Below, piece after piece: positions 26,030 through 37,369 of a stretch of 64,000 bases of DNA. The notes below the pieces were generated by a model. That model was not told the origin of the DNA, did not search any database, and worked only from the letters and a program-made list of their open reading frames with translations. The stretch is from Echinarachnius parma (taxonomy: Eukaryota > Echinodermata > Echinoidea > Clypeasteroida > Echinarachniidae), in NCBI GenBank assembly GCA_037951105.1, contig JBAMJV010000838.1, forward strand, positions 62,001 to 126,000, in the 5' to 3' direction. Each line of letters begins with the position of its first letter. Position 1 is the stretch's first letter. Both the position numbers and the translations under genes were made by a program.

Positions 26030-26262
26030 CTGGCGTACTGGTGGGGGGTCATGGGGGGGAGGGGGGGGGGGCGCTTGACCCCCCAAATAAATTTAAATCA
26101 CGGCTTTTCTCTAATTCGATAACAGTGATTGAAAGAAAATAGTATTTCTTTAGACAAGAAAACTCAGATTTTACTTCATGTCAAGTCAAATTTCCTTCCC
26201 AAGTATGCACCAGATTGCATAATTTCAACTAAAACATTGCAAAAGCACCTTTACCCCCACCC
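26030..26262 (+). repeat. Fragment of the dispersed repeat found in the 4.6 kb unit
   Basis: It shares 'gcttgaccccccaaataaa'-type start, 'tctaattcgata', 'tttagacaagaaaactcag', 'ttttacttcatgtcaagt' and 'gtatgcaccagattgcataa' with the beginnings of the units at 48744, 53430 and 59590. The 213-bp satellite begins directly after it. Confidence 0.75.
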
Positions 26263-26269
26263 TATCACG

Positions 26270-29200
26270 GCTATTTTGGCAAGTTTTGTTAAAGTGACAT
26301 GGGTTTTGGATGTACAACGTTTTATGAATCCACCCTATCATTGCATCCCTGGATAGGTTCCCGACCAGATTTTGTGGTCTTACGATGTTTTCTGCCGCAT
26401 GGGGGCGCTGCTAGCACAAAAACGAGCACACGAAACCCCCATTTTTAAAGTTTTTCTGTATTCAGTAACCCTTTTTCTATAATTTTGGCAAGTTTCGTAA
26501 AAGTGACATGGGTTTTGAATGTACAGCATAAGTTTTATGAACCCACCCCATCAGTGCATAACTGGATAGGTTGCAAACCAGATTTTGAGGTCTTACGATG
26601 TTTTCTGCCGCATGGGGGCGCTGCTAGCACAAAATCGAGCACACGAACCCCTCATTTTTATAGTTTTTCTGTATTCAGTAGCCATTTCTCTATAATTTTG
26701 GCAAGTTTCGTAAAAGTGACATGGGTTTTGAATGTACAGCATAAGTTTTATGAACCCACCCCATCAGTACATCACTGGATAGGTTCCAGACCAGATTTTG
26801 AGGTCTTACGATGTTTTCTGCCGCATGGGGGCGCTGCTAGCACAAAAACGAGCACACGAACCCCCCATATTTATAGTTTTTCTGTATTCAGTAGCCCTTT
26901 CTCTATAATTTTGCCAAGTTTCGTCAAAGTGACATGGGTTTTGAATGTACAGCATAAGTTTTATGAACCCACCCCATAGGGCATCACTGGATAGGTTCCA
27001 GACCAGATTTTGAGGTCTTACGATGTTTTCTGCCGCATGGGGGCGCTGCTAGCACAAAAACGAGCACACGAACCCCCCATATTTATAGTTTTTCTGTATT
27101 CAGTAGCCCTTTCTCTATAATTTTGCCAAGTTTCGTAAAAGTGACATGGGTTTTGAATGTACAGCATAAGTTTTATGAACCCACCCCATCAGGGCATCAC
27201 TGGATAGGTTTCAGACCAGATTTTGAGGTCTTACGATGTTTTCTGCCGCATAGGGGCGCTGCTAGCACAAAAACGAGCACACGAACCCCCCATTTTTATA
27301 TTTTTTCTGTATTCAGTAGCCCTTTCTCTATCATTTTGGCAAGTTTCGTAAAAGTGACATGGGTTTTGAATGTACAGCATAAGTTTTATGAACCCACCCC
27401 ATCAGTGCATAACTGGATAGGTTCCAGACCAGATTTTGAGGTCTTACAATGTTTTCTGCCGCATGGGGGCGCTGCTAGCACAAAAACGAGCACACGAACC
27501 CCTCATTTTTATAGTTTTTCTGTATTCAGTAGCCATTTCTCTATAATTTTGGCAAGTTTCGTAAAAGTGACATGGGTTTTGAATGTACAGCATAAGTTTT
27601 ATGAACCCACCCCATCAGTACATCACTGGATAGGTTCCAGACCAGATTTTGAGGTCTTACGATGTTTTCTGCCGCATGGGGGCGCTGCTAGCACAAAAAC
27701 GAGCACACGAACCCCCCATATTTATAGTTTTTCTGTATTCAGTAGCCCTTTCTCTATAATTTTGCCAAGTTTCGTAAAAGTGACATGGGTTTTGAATGTA
27801 CAGCATAAGTTTTATGAACCCACCCCATCAGGGCATCACTGGATAGGTTCCAGACCAGATTTTGAGGTCTTACGATGTTTTCTGCCGCATGGGGGCGCTG
27901 CTAGCACAAAAACGAGCACACGAACCCCCCATATTTATAGTTTTTCTGTATTCAGTAGCCCTTTCTCTATAATTTTGCCAAGTTTCGTAAAAGTGACATG
28001 GGTTTTGAATGTACAGCATAAGTTTTATGAACCCACCCCATCAGGGCATCACTGGATAGGTTTCAGACCAGATTTTGAGGTCTTACGATGTTTTCTGCCG
28101 CATAGGGGCGCTGCTAGCACAAAAACGAGCACACGAACCCCCCATTTTTATATTTTTTCTGTATTCAGTAGCCCTTTCTCTATCATTTTGGCAAGTTTCG
28201 TAAAAGTGACATGGGTTTTGAATGTACAGCATAAGTTTTATGAACCCACCCCATCAGTGCATAACTGGATAGGTTCCAGACCAGATTTTGAGGTCTTACA
28301 ATGTTTTCTGCCGCATGGGGGCGCTGCTAGCACAAAAACGAGCACACGAACCCCTCATTTTTATAGTTTTTCTGTATTCAGTAGCCATTTCTCTATAATT
28401 TTGGCAAGTTTCGTAAAAGTGACATGGGTTTTGAATGTACAGCATAAGTTTTATGAACCCACCCCATCAGTACATCACTGGATAGGTTCCAGACCAGATT
28501 TTGAGGTCTTACGATGTTTTCTGCCGCATGGGGGCGCTGCTAGCACAAAAACGAGCACACGAACCCCCCATATTTATAGTTTTTCTGTATTCAGTAGCCC
28601 TTTCTCTATAATTTTGCCAAGTTTCGTAAAAGTGACATGGGTTTTGAATGTACAGCATAAGTTTTATGAACCCACCCCATCAGGGCATCACTGGATAGGT
28701 TCCAGACCAGATTTTGAGGTCTTACGATGTTTTCTGCCGCATGGGGGCGCTGCTAGCACAAAAACGAGCACACGAACCCCTCATTTTTATAGTTTTTCTG
28801 TATTCAGTAGCCATTTCTCTATAATTTTGGCAAGTTTCGTAAAAGTGACATGGGTTTTGAATGTACAGCATAAGTTTTATGAACCCACCCCATCAGTACA
28901 TCACTGGATAGGTTCCAGACCAGATTTTGAGGTCTTACGATGTTTTCTGCCGCATGGGGGCGCTGCTAGCACAAAAACGAGCACACGAACCCCCCATATT
29001 TATAGTTTTTCTGTATTCAGTAGCCCTTTCTCTATAATTTTGCCAAGTTTCGTAAAAGTGACATGGGTTTTGAATGTACAGCATAAGTTTTATGAACCCA
29101 CCCCATCAGGGCATCACTGGATAGGTTCCAGACCAGATTTTGAGGTCTTACGATGTTTTCTGCCGCATGGGGGCGCTGCTAGCACAAAAACGAGCACACG

Positions 29201-29560
29201 AACCCCCCATATTTATATTTTTTCTGCATTCAGTAGCCCTTTCTCTATCATTTTGGCAAGTTTCGTAAAAGTGACATGGGTTTTGAATGTACAGCATAAG
29301 TTTTATGAACCCACCCCATCAGTGCATAACTGGATAGGTTCCAGACCAGATTTTGAGGTCTTACGATGTTTTCTGCCGCATGGGGGCGCTGCTAGCACAA
29401 AAACGAGCACACGAACCCCCCATTTTTATAGTTTTTCTGTATTCAGTAGCCCTTTCTCTATAATTTTGACAAGTTGCGTAAAAGTGACATGGGTTTTGAA
29501 TGTACAGCATAAGTTTTATGAACCTTGCCCATTATCCCACCCCTAACAGAAAATGTCCAT
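26270..29560 (+). repeat. 213-bp satellite, about 16 units, higher-order structure
   Basis: 'gtgacatggg' recurs about every 213 bp from 26292 to 29485. The length is 71 codons and the units lack stops in one frame, so the array reads as open frames of 164 and 807 codons (26485-26979 and 27123-29546). They are separated by a 1-bp deletion near 26977. Variants such as 'ataggtttcagacc' recur 852 bp apart (27204 and 28056), giving a 4-mer higher-order repeat. First and last units are diverged, interior ones nearly identical. I call this a satellite, not a gene: there is no start context, signal or known domain, and the edges decay into non-coding sequence. Confidence 0.92.
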
Positions 29561-29940
29561 GAGAAGGATTTTTAGGATATTGGTGTTTTCTGCCGCGTGA
29601 GGGCGCTGCTAGCAAGATTGAGAGCATACACCCCCAACTTTAATTTTTTTTCCCTCGTTTTGGATACCTTTCTCTACAATTCTCCCAAGTTTGGAGAAAA
29701 TTACGTGGATTTTGAGAGAATTATGGGGATTTAAGTTTGCTATTGGACATTTTGTTGCCTATCATGGCCTTGATCCTGTAACGCTATCATTCTATACTGG
29801 ACGTCAGATTGCCATATTCTTCAGAGTCCCGTAGAAGAAAAACAAGCACACGAACCTATGGTTTTATTTGCATATTTGGGCTTCGGATGGGTCAAAGTTA
29901 CGGTATGGAAAGTTTGAAGAAACTGACATGGACTTCACTT
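29561..29940 (+). repeat. Decayed satellite edge
   Basis: It still shows 'gttttctgccgcgtgagggc', 'gctgctagca' and 'acaagcacacgaac' in the right order, but with many differences from the core array. It runs up to the right terminal repeat of the TTAA element. Confidence 0.7.
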
Positions 29941-29960
29941 TAACTGGGGAACGTCCTTAA

Positions 29961-30715
29961 AGGGAGCGTTGAGTATTGGTATTTTCCGAAGTGCCCCCCC
30001 CAAAAAAAATTTTTTAATTCCAACAGATTTGGTTGATTTCAGTTCCATATGAAAGATCATCGAAAAAAACATGGGAAATGATAATAATTCCCAATCAAAT
30101 GCTCTAATTGTTGTGCAATTTGCTTTCAAAATATTATATAAAAGTGTTTGACGTCCGGACATCACTTTTTAGAGAACGCTAGCGCGAGTCGCTAGCGATC
30201 TAGGTCCTCCTGATAGAGAACTGAAACTAAATATTGTTGTGCACGCTAATTGTGCTTAAAACTATACATATGATACGGTACTTACCAGCAATTCACTCTC
30301 CAATATGTGATCCAACTATCGGGTGGATTAAGATTATGATTTTTCCCTCCATTCCGCAAAAAAGCAGTGATATATGCGCCTCATGGACTTGTCTCCGTGT
30401 GTTAGCGCGACTCCGAAACGAAAGGCGAACAAACGGGGCTTGCAATACATGTACACTACACGTACTATTACCGCGCACTGCACTACAGTCCCGTATAAGG
30501 ACCTAGAACGCTAGTTCTTCGCGCTGGCGTTCTCTAGAGTTAATTTGACACTTCGAGTTGTAACGGCTCTTTTTGAATGATAACAGGGGTTTTATTTTGT
30601 GGTTTGTAATTGTGTATACTTTTCGAGCATGGTGAAGTAATAACTATTAGTTTGTACCGTAATCGTGCAGGTTTTGGTTACTAAAGTTAAGTTTGACCAA
30701 TACTCAACTATCCCT
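29961..30715. mobile_element. Second TTAA-flanked element, sharing a TTAA
   Basis: The ends AGGGANNGTTGAGTATTGGT and complement (two mismatches in 20) are flanked by TTAA at 29957-29960 and 30716-30719. The left TTAA is also the right target site of the previous element. 755 bp, non-coding, with another inverted-repeat pair inside (30171-30207 and 30500-30536). Probably a TTAA-targeting MITE. Confidence 0.75.
30171..30536. mobile_element. Nested inverted-repeat element
   Basis: 37-bp imperfect inverted ends starting AGAGAACGC(T/C)AGCGCGA and ending in 'ctaggtcc' on the inner side. The target duplication is unclear. It may be a nested MITE or simply part of the larger element. Confidence 0.5.
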
Positions 30716-30889
30716 TTAATAAGCAGCATAAGCCTGGTTTTGGGTTGTCGATCGAACAATAGCACGACTGGTCACGAGGAACGCATGCGCCGTGTGTTCT
30801 CTTGCGACGGCAGGTTCCTGTCGCAAGGTTTTTGAACATTAAAAAAACGGTTCAAAATCCGTTGCGATCAAAACAATAGAAGAGAGAGA

Positions 30890-31135
30890 GAAAGAGCATG
30901 CGGTGATTGCGGTGATTGTGGTTATTGCGGTGGCTTCATCTCACCCTATTGACCTATTGAAATTGCATCCATGGCAAATATTCATGGTTTGGTAGACAAT
31001 ACTTAATCCCGAATACTTCAGGCAAGTTTCGTCGCATGCGGTGATTGCGGTGACCTATTGAAATCGTATCCATGGCAACGATGCATGGTTTGATAGACAA
31101 TGATTTATCCTGAATACTCCAGGCAAGCCTCCAGA
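30890..31135. repeat. Two tandem units of about 130 bp
   Basis: The two blocks share 'gcatgcggtgattgcggtga', 'cctattgaaat', 'catccatggca', 'catggtttg', 'tagacaat' and 'gaatact ccaggcaag'. Confidence 0.7.
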
Positions 31136-31487
31136 TATTTCTGCTTTTCACCAAAAGTTTTTTATTCTCATTACACACCTACACACCCTCATCATTGAAA
31201 GGGAGGTATTCAACCGACAGGTTTGTATTGTCATGATTGGGATCGGCATCCACATGACAGCGAAGGGGGGGGGGGGGTGGGTCTCGGCTCTTGGGCCCAA
31301 ATAACAGTTGTTATTTTTGTTGTTTTTCTAACTTGTTTACCGCGGTAATTTATATTTGGACCATTTTGGGTCTTTGTATGAGCTAAAAGCCAAAAGCTTG
31401 CACTCCGACCCCCGTCCTATGTTTATATTTTGCAACATTTGTATTTGTTATGGCTCCATACTAAGCATACTCGGGTTAATTTCATAT

Positions 31488-31636
31488 CAGCTTGGTGCAC
31501 CAATAGGGTTGCCCACCGCTAGTATGCTCCCCGGGGAGTAGAGGATGTGTCCAAGGTAATTGTTAAATGCGTGGGTCTGACGCTAAGAGGCTATTAGGCG
31601 CGATATAAATACGAACTACTAATATAATTAATATTG
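31488..31636 (+). mobile_element. SINE-like element, third copy
   Basis: Begins 'cagcttggtgcaccaatagg' like 18728 and ends 'taggcgcgatataaatacga', a variant of the L2-type tail, without a long (TTA)n run. A poly-G tract lies just upstream at 31266-31277. Confidence 0.65.
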
Positions 31637-31639
31637 TTA

Positions 31640-33299
31640 GGTTATACATATACATATGTATAACCTATTGATTTCGTCAAGATTTTTATTATTATTTTTT
31701 TTTTTTTTTTTCTTCTTCCTAATTTTGTGCGTCGCATATCTCAAGATCACATGAATCAATTGTCATGAATCTTCACATGATGATAGATTATGATCTAACT
31801 TAGATCTGCTAACTTTTTCAGTGACGTCACATCACAATGACGTCATCAGGACGCCATTTTGTCAAATTTCAATAATCATCATATCTCAGTCATGCATCAT
31901 TAACTTCATTTGAAATTTCGCATCAATATTAATCAGGTCAATGGTCATCTTTTAAGCTCATGCGCATTCGCTTACACCTGATAAAGCGCGCGTACGCGTC
32001 CGTCAAATGAAAAAAAATATCAAAAAATGATCAAAACCCTAACCCGAGTAATTTACTATATGTTTCAGACAATTTTAAGCGTTTCAGAAAATTCCGCGCG
32101 TGCGCGTCGGCGCGCGCGTATTTGCGCGCGTAACGCGAATGAATAGGAAAATTGTCGTTTTTTCACATGTTTTGCATTCATTATAGATCTCCCAACACAC
32201 CCTATCAATTTGAGTCATTGTTGACTCATAATAACGGAGTACGCGCGCGTCAAAGTCAAAATTACGCGCGCACGCAAATTGGCAAAATATGGTAAAAACA
32301 TCCTTTTTTGTATTCGGCCATAACTTTTTAAAAAGTCCACAAACATCCAATTTTCTTTTAATATTCGGATAGATTATGAGTTGTAGATACAAATTCATAC
32401 CTCATTTATGCCGAGTAAATGTTATAAAGTCATCATATTGACGGTTAAAGTTGAAAATGCGAATTTTAATCAATTTCAGTCAATGTTGAAATCGATCACA
32501 GCGGACTATTGACCATATCTCGCTTATTCTCCATCAATTTTCTCCCAAATTTTGATATATCGTAGCTGATGTCCTGCTCTATTCGCGATTTATTCATACC
32601 ATTTAGTTTTGTTCACTGGATCCTGATGAATTGTTTGATTGGAAATAAGAGTTCAAATTTGTTACAAATTGAGGGTTAGCCAAAACGTATGTTATCGACC
32701 TATAACTGCTGAAGGAATTATGCTATCAATTTGAGATTTTGCATGTAGATAGGGATTTTCAAGCCCATCATTTCATAAGTTAACACCAAATTGCGAAAAT
32801 GCATATTTCATTGTCATATTTACCGTTAAAGGTCAAATAAATCAAGCATGAATACTCAATAACCACGTACGCCGCGGACATGAAATTCAGCACACATGTA
32901 TGGTATAATGAAAGGAAAATGTTCATAAGATAAGATCGGATTATGAAAATGGCATTAAGGATATGTAAATTAGGTTCAAAGGTCAAATAATTCACTGTTA
33001 CAATGACAAATGCAGTGTGCAATCACTGATGTATCTTTCCCGATTTCCCATTTTCGTTAAGAGATCTAATGTTGGTCTCGCGGTATAATTTGTGACACAA
33101 GATCAAATGGTCGTGGGTTCGAATCCAAGGCAATATTTTTTCTTTTTTTTCTTCTTTTTTTCTTTCTTTTTTTAGGGGTGGGGGGAATCTATTATTATTG
33201 ATATCATGATTGAGTAGTTATTTTTGGAATCATCCTTTTATCATAATAAATCGATATGTATAACCTTAATTCGTCAAAAGTGACGAATTCAACATCTAG
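31640..33299 (+). mobile_element. Helitron/Helentron-like candidate
   Basis: The right end has a 9-bp stem hairpin (33268-33289, AATTCGTCA / TGACGAATT, loop AAAG), then six bases, then CTAG followed by T. This is the usual layout of a Helitron 3' end (hairpin, CTRR, insertion before T). The left part (31666-31679, TTGATTTCGTCA) is inverted relative to the bases just before CTAG, resembling the asymmetric terminal repeats of Helentrons. 'atatgtataacct' also occurs at both ends. No Rep/helicase is encoded, so it would be non-autonomous. The left boundary is uncertain. Confidence 0.4.
33070..33175 (+). other. tRNA-like promoter remnant
   Basis: 'GGTTCGAATCC' (33115-33125) is a perfect RNA polymerase III B box. 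About 40 bp upstream 'tggtctcgcgg' is a weak A-box match. T-rich tracts that could terminate pol III follow from 33127. The T-arm stem does not pair properly, so this is not a functional tRNA gene. It may be a SINE head or decayed tRNA. Confidence 0.35.
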
Positions 33300-33390
33300 T
33301 TAAATATTATTGTTATTATTATCATTATTACTATTATAATAATAATAATTATTATTATTATTAGTAGTAGTAGTAGTATCATTATTCCAT
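33300..33390. repeat. (ATT)n / (TAG)n microsatellite
   Basis: Imperfect trinucleotide run of TTA, ATA and TAG. Confidence 0.8.
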
Positions 33391-33552
33391 AATTTGTGCA
33401 TCATATACACCATATCAATATAAGAGCAGAGATATTAACGCTCATCCTTGAAATGCGAAACATTTTGTGAGTGTTTATATTGTATAGCTGCAGTGAGTTT
33501 GTACAACGCGGTAATGTATTACAGACTTTGACACTTTCCGCCTTTCATACGC

Positions 33553-33975
33553 GCACGTGACCAATCGCAAGCTGTTGCAGGTCGTCGCAAGCATCGTGTG
33601 ACTGCTCCATTATCGAACGAGGTTGTGTATACTGGATATACGCCATTGGTATTACACACAGACACACACGCTCACACACCACATCACATGCACACGCTTG
33701 CACTGATGGTGTGCATGCACAGTGTGCCTGCAGTGCTCACAATGATTAGTACAGCCATCTATTATTGGTTGCATACATATCCGTTCAAGAACATTCAGTT
33801 GCAAATACTGCGACTATTTTATAAATTTAAATTTTCTTCTGCAAATTATGCAACCGACAAGTGGGTTCAGATAAATGCATATATTTTTAGACAAATTTTA
33901 CAACATACAGCAAGTGGTAGCCTTGGGGGGACCACGGAAAGAGAGAATTTGAGGTGTCAGCCCACAGTCTAAACT
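33553..33975 (-). mobile_element. Interspersed repeat, copy 2 (inverted)
   Basis: Reverse complement of 22858-23246 joined to 24016-24055, without the 767-bp insertion. Small indels and substitutions separate the copies. This copy supplies the empty site that defines the insertion at 23247-24013. Confidence 0.8.
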
Positions 33976-34430
33976 TATCATCCTATCGTCCTACGAACGC
34001 AGGTCGCAATCGGTACAATATATATACACCTCTTCTTAGCATGTATGTTTTGTAATGGTTAGTATATTGCAGAGCGTTGATTCTGAAATAATCAACCTCC
34101 AAATCATATTCATAACACTTTTTACAGGTGTTATTTATATTCTTATATCTCTTAATAAATTATATACAGCAGCAAGGACATGACACAAATACTGTTTTTA
34201 ATATAAATAATTACAAAAATTGAACTTTTACTTTTCATTTACGATCACTGATAATCGATCATGAATTCCCCGATAGCAATACTTTATTTTTTACTTTTGA
34301 ATTTATTTTTAAATATCAATAGATGATTTAAAATTTGAATCGATTACTAGTATTTGTAATCGATTAAACAAAATTCAATAAAATGTATTCAAGATTCTCA
34401 AAGCAAGTTGACAAAAATATTATAAGTACC
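33976..34430. other. AT-rich DNA, no feature seen
   Basis: No repeats or open frames that I can support. Confidence 0.35.
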
Positions 34431-35462
34431 CAGCTAGCCAGCTGACGTCGGACCGATGTCGGCAGTTGTCGGCAGGTTGTCGGCAAGATCGCGGTCGGCA
34501 AACAGACAACGCGCCAACATTACGCCAATGTCGAATTTAAGTTGGAGGTTTTTTAGTTGAATGTCGTGCCGATGTCATTAAGCTGACGAAAAAATTACGT
34601 CTCAAATAAAACGTCGCGCCAATATCGCACCAATGCCGAAACTGATAGCAATTTAAGAAGTCGATAGAGGGTTGTGAAATTAATGTCGGGCCGATTTCAA
34701 TAAACCAACAGGAATATGACATCTCAAATATGACGTTAAGCCAATGTTGTACCGATGTCGGATTATAGCATTTTAAGAGGTCGGTAAATGGTTGTGAAAT
34801 TGATGTCGGGCCGATGTTTTTAATTGACATCAATATGACATCACACATATTACTTTAAGCCGAAATCGCGCCGATGTCAGAATTGGCAGCAATGACACAA
34901 GTCGGCAAATAGTCATGAAATCGACGTTCAGCCGATGTCAATATTCCGACATGAATATGACATCTCCATTATGACGTCGGGCTAATATCGCGCCGATGTT
35001 GCAACTGGTATCAATTTAAGAGGTCGCCAAATGGTTGTAAAATTTATGTCGGGACAATGTTATTAATCGGACATCAATATGACAACTAAAATATGATGTC
35101 AGGCCGATATCCCGCCGACTTAAGAACTCGCAGCAATGAAACAACTCGGCAAATGGTCACTAAACTGATGTTGCGCCGATGTCAATAATCCGACATGAAT
35201 ATGACATTTCATAAATGACGTCGGCTAATTTCGCGCCGATGTTGGAACTGGTAGCAATTTTAAAGGGTGGTAAATGGTTAGGAAATTGATGCCGGGCCGA
35301 TGTTATTAATTGGATGTCAATATGACATCTCAGATCATATCCTGCCGATGTCAGAACTGGCAGCAATGGAACCAGTCGGCAAAATGTCATCAATTTGATG
35401 TTGTTCCGAAGTCAATAATCCGACATGAACATGACATGTCAAATATGCCGTCTGGCTAATAT
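34431..35462. repeat. Minisatellite of about 121 bp, around 8 units
   Basis: Units contain 'gtcgggccgatgt', 'aatatgacatctcaaatatg', 'atatcgcgccgatgt' and 'caatttaagaggtcgg'. 'ggttgtgaaat'-like words recur at about 121-bp steps. Substitutions between units are common. The style (GCCGATGT, GACGTC) resembles, but is not the same as, the GCCCAACATC array at 12-22 kb. Confidence 0.8.
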
Positions 35463-35465
35463 CGC

Positions 35466-35531
35466 GCGGACGGACGGACGGACGGACGGACACACGGACA
35501 CCACCCCCCCCCCCCCCCCCCCCCCCCCCCC
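35466..35531. repeat. (GGAC)n and poly-C tract
   Basis: Six GGAC units followed by a C homopolymer of roughly 30 bases (about 35503-35531). Confidence 0.9.
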
Positions 35532-35993
35532 GTACCATCACCCTCCCCCCTCTCGGTCGCCTCGCCTAAAATTTCCGTCCGAAGTATGCACCAGATTGCA
35601 TAATTTCAAAAACATTGCAAAACATTGCAAAAACATTGCACGGACGGACACCACCCCCCCCCCCCCCCCTACCATCACCCTCCCCCCTCTCGGTCGCTTC
35701 GCTCCCTCGGGAATCGGTCTTGTCTACGTCTGGAATACTTTGTTCGTGTTGTTGTATCATACGTAATGTGGCTTTTGATGCACCGTTAAACTGTATAAAA
35801 TGTCACTTTGCTATTATTATTTTGGGGTGCATATTTGTTTTTTGTCTTAATGAAACAAATAAAAACTCTTTTCCGGTCGGTAGAATCATGACGCACTTAC
35901 CCACATTATAGTACATGTCGTCAAGTCAGAATTTCCTTTCTAGGTATGCACCAGATTGCACAGTTTCAAGTCCAAAAATGCAAAAGCTCCCTA

Positions 35994-36025
35994 CCGTGGG
36001 AGGGGGGGACACCCCCCTCCCACAC
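35994..36025. repeat. Hairpin in the dispersed repeat
   Basis: 'gtgggaggggggg' followed by 'acacccccctcccac' forms a G/C stem. It is preserved with small changes in copies 2-4 (about 49355, 54015 and 60183). Confidence 0.6.
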
Positions 36026-36179
36026 CCTTCCCCCGCTCAGTCGCTTCGCTCCCTCGCAATATCCGGTGATGATGCGGATATGGTTTAGCCCCCCCCCCCC
36101 CAAAAAGGTTTTAGCTCATTACGCCACTGCCTAGCATAATTATAAGCCCTTGATTTACGTATATTATACCTACTGTATA

Positions 36180-36975
36180 TGGGCAACTCCAGCGTCACGG
36201 ACATTACAAACAGACAGTATTTTCATGACTTTCCAATGCCACTACTAATTCATACCTCTACCTAATGTCTAACTTTTATTTTGATTACAAAGCAATAGCC
36301 TGGTTTAAGTATGCAAAAAAAGTTTCAGAACATTTATCCAATTCGTTACTGAGTAATTCTGCAAAATGTGCGCCGTCACGGACATTACATTTTTTGGACA
36401 TGACTTTTTGCATCCATATACATCTTTGCAAAAATCTGTGAGTTCTGAGACCTCACAAAGGTGATTTAGGTATTCAATTATAGACAAGGCAATGATGAAT
36501 TGAATCCAAGTTGGATTTTGCGAAACGGGCCAGGTATATGTGATCTAGACAACAAAACGTTGCGTCACGGACATTACATTTTTCAGCGTCACAGACATTA
36601 CAGTTTGTCCGGAGGATTTGATTAATTAAAAAATATACTTTAGAGCACTAAAAAAAATGAAATTTTAATCTGAAAAGGTACTTTGATTATCAGTCATCAA
36701 ATTTGGTGCCTTAAATAATAAAAATACCAGAAAATTTGGAAAATATAAGGATTTTCCTGAAATTTGCAAAGGGTAGTCCCATGTGTGGAGTTTCATGTAT
36801 GGTTTCCGTTTCTCCTATAAGGAGACACCCGAGAATAAAACAAAATCATGTGAACTGAAAGATATAATCATAGGATCATGTTGTATGGAAAAATAATCCA
36901 GAAAAAATCAATAGGATTTGAAATAGAGCCAATTGTGTTTTTGAGTTCATGTCCACTTTTTCGTGGAATTGCCCA
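36180..36975. mobile_element. TA-flanked TIR element, only in unit copy 1
   Basis: The ends TGGGCAA(C/T)TCCA and complement are bordered by TA (36178-36179 and 36976-36977). Copies 2-4 (for example 49526-49540) have the uninterrupted site 'ctgtatatacataatt', so the element and its 2-bp duplication (or ATAT, which fits equally well) are defined directly. The 796-bp interior holds four copies of CGTCAC(G/A)GACATTAC (about 36193, 36374, 36562 and 36587). No coding capacity. Confidence 0.88.
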
Positions 36976-37231
36976 TATACATAATTAACATAACACTGGT
37001 ATTTGGCTGGCCGTGATGTATATTATGGTGGTCATTATTTACCGTTTATATTCATTTCTGACAGACATAATATACTTTGTATAGCATGGAGCTTCATAGC
37101 TGCGCTGTTTCCACTTAATAGAGCGCACACGTACATCAAATTATGCATCCACGGTTTTAGAGCGTGATTATATTAGCATTCTATTAATATGAGACAATGT
37201 ACAGTAGTTTGAATTACTGTATTTAAAAAAA

Positions 37232-37369
37232 ATGGCGGGTGAACCGTTACGCTCAGCTCAGACAATGGTGTCGACCACTGCAACCCTGGCCAGATGTTTT
37301 GAGATGAATAGTATTAGTACAGCATCCCACCGATTACCATCCGTAAATAACTTTCTGCCTAAAGCCTAG
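37232..37369 (+). CDS. Small conserved open frame in unit copy 1 (45 aa)
   Basis: Starts after an A-rich stretch with a favourable context (AAAAAATGGCG) and encodes MAGEPLRSAQ... ending ...SVNNFLPKA. All four unit copies keep the frame. The differences I see are silent (Ala GCG/GCA, Ala GCA/GCC, Ser TCG/TCA), except one Cys-to-Tyr in copies 3 and 4. It stops inside the terminal repeat of the element at 37361. I recognise no family. It could be a small peptide gene, a captured exon cut off by the TIR element, or chance. Four silent-biased differences are suggestive only. Confidence 0.3.
   Translation: MAGEPLRSAQTMVSTTATLARCFEMNSISTASHRLPSVNNFLPKA

Larger units (their letters stand above)
24220..29956. 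mobile_element. Large TTAA-flanked element carrying a satellite
   Basis: Perfect 16-bp inverted ends GGACGTTCCCCAGTTA (24220-24235 and 29941-29956) are flanked by TTAA at 24216-24219 and 29957-29960. No transposase is visible inside. It contains a GC-rich left part, a nested poly-G MITE (24967-25526), a dispersed-repeat fragment (about 26030-26260) and a 213-bp satellite running almost to the right end. TTAA suggests a piggyBac- or Kolobok-type non-autonomous element. The alternative is that two separate related ends happen to face each other. Confidence 0.65.

Noticed and set aside
26485..29546. 164- and 807-codon open frames as a repeat-protein gene
   Set aside because: The repeat unit is a 71-codon satellite with higher-order structure. 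The edges decay into non-coding DNA and there is no domain, start context or splice evidence.
26270..29560. CRISPR-like regular repeats
   Set aside because: The 213-bp units are contiguous without unique spacers, and the DNA is eukaryotic.
33070..33126. Functional tRNA gene
   Set aside because: The B box is perfect, but the T-arm stem does not pair and no acceptor stem can be drawn.
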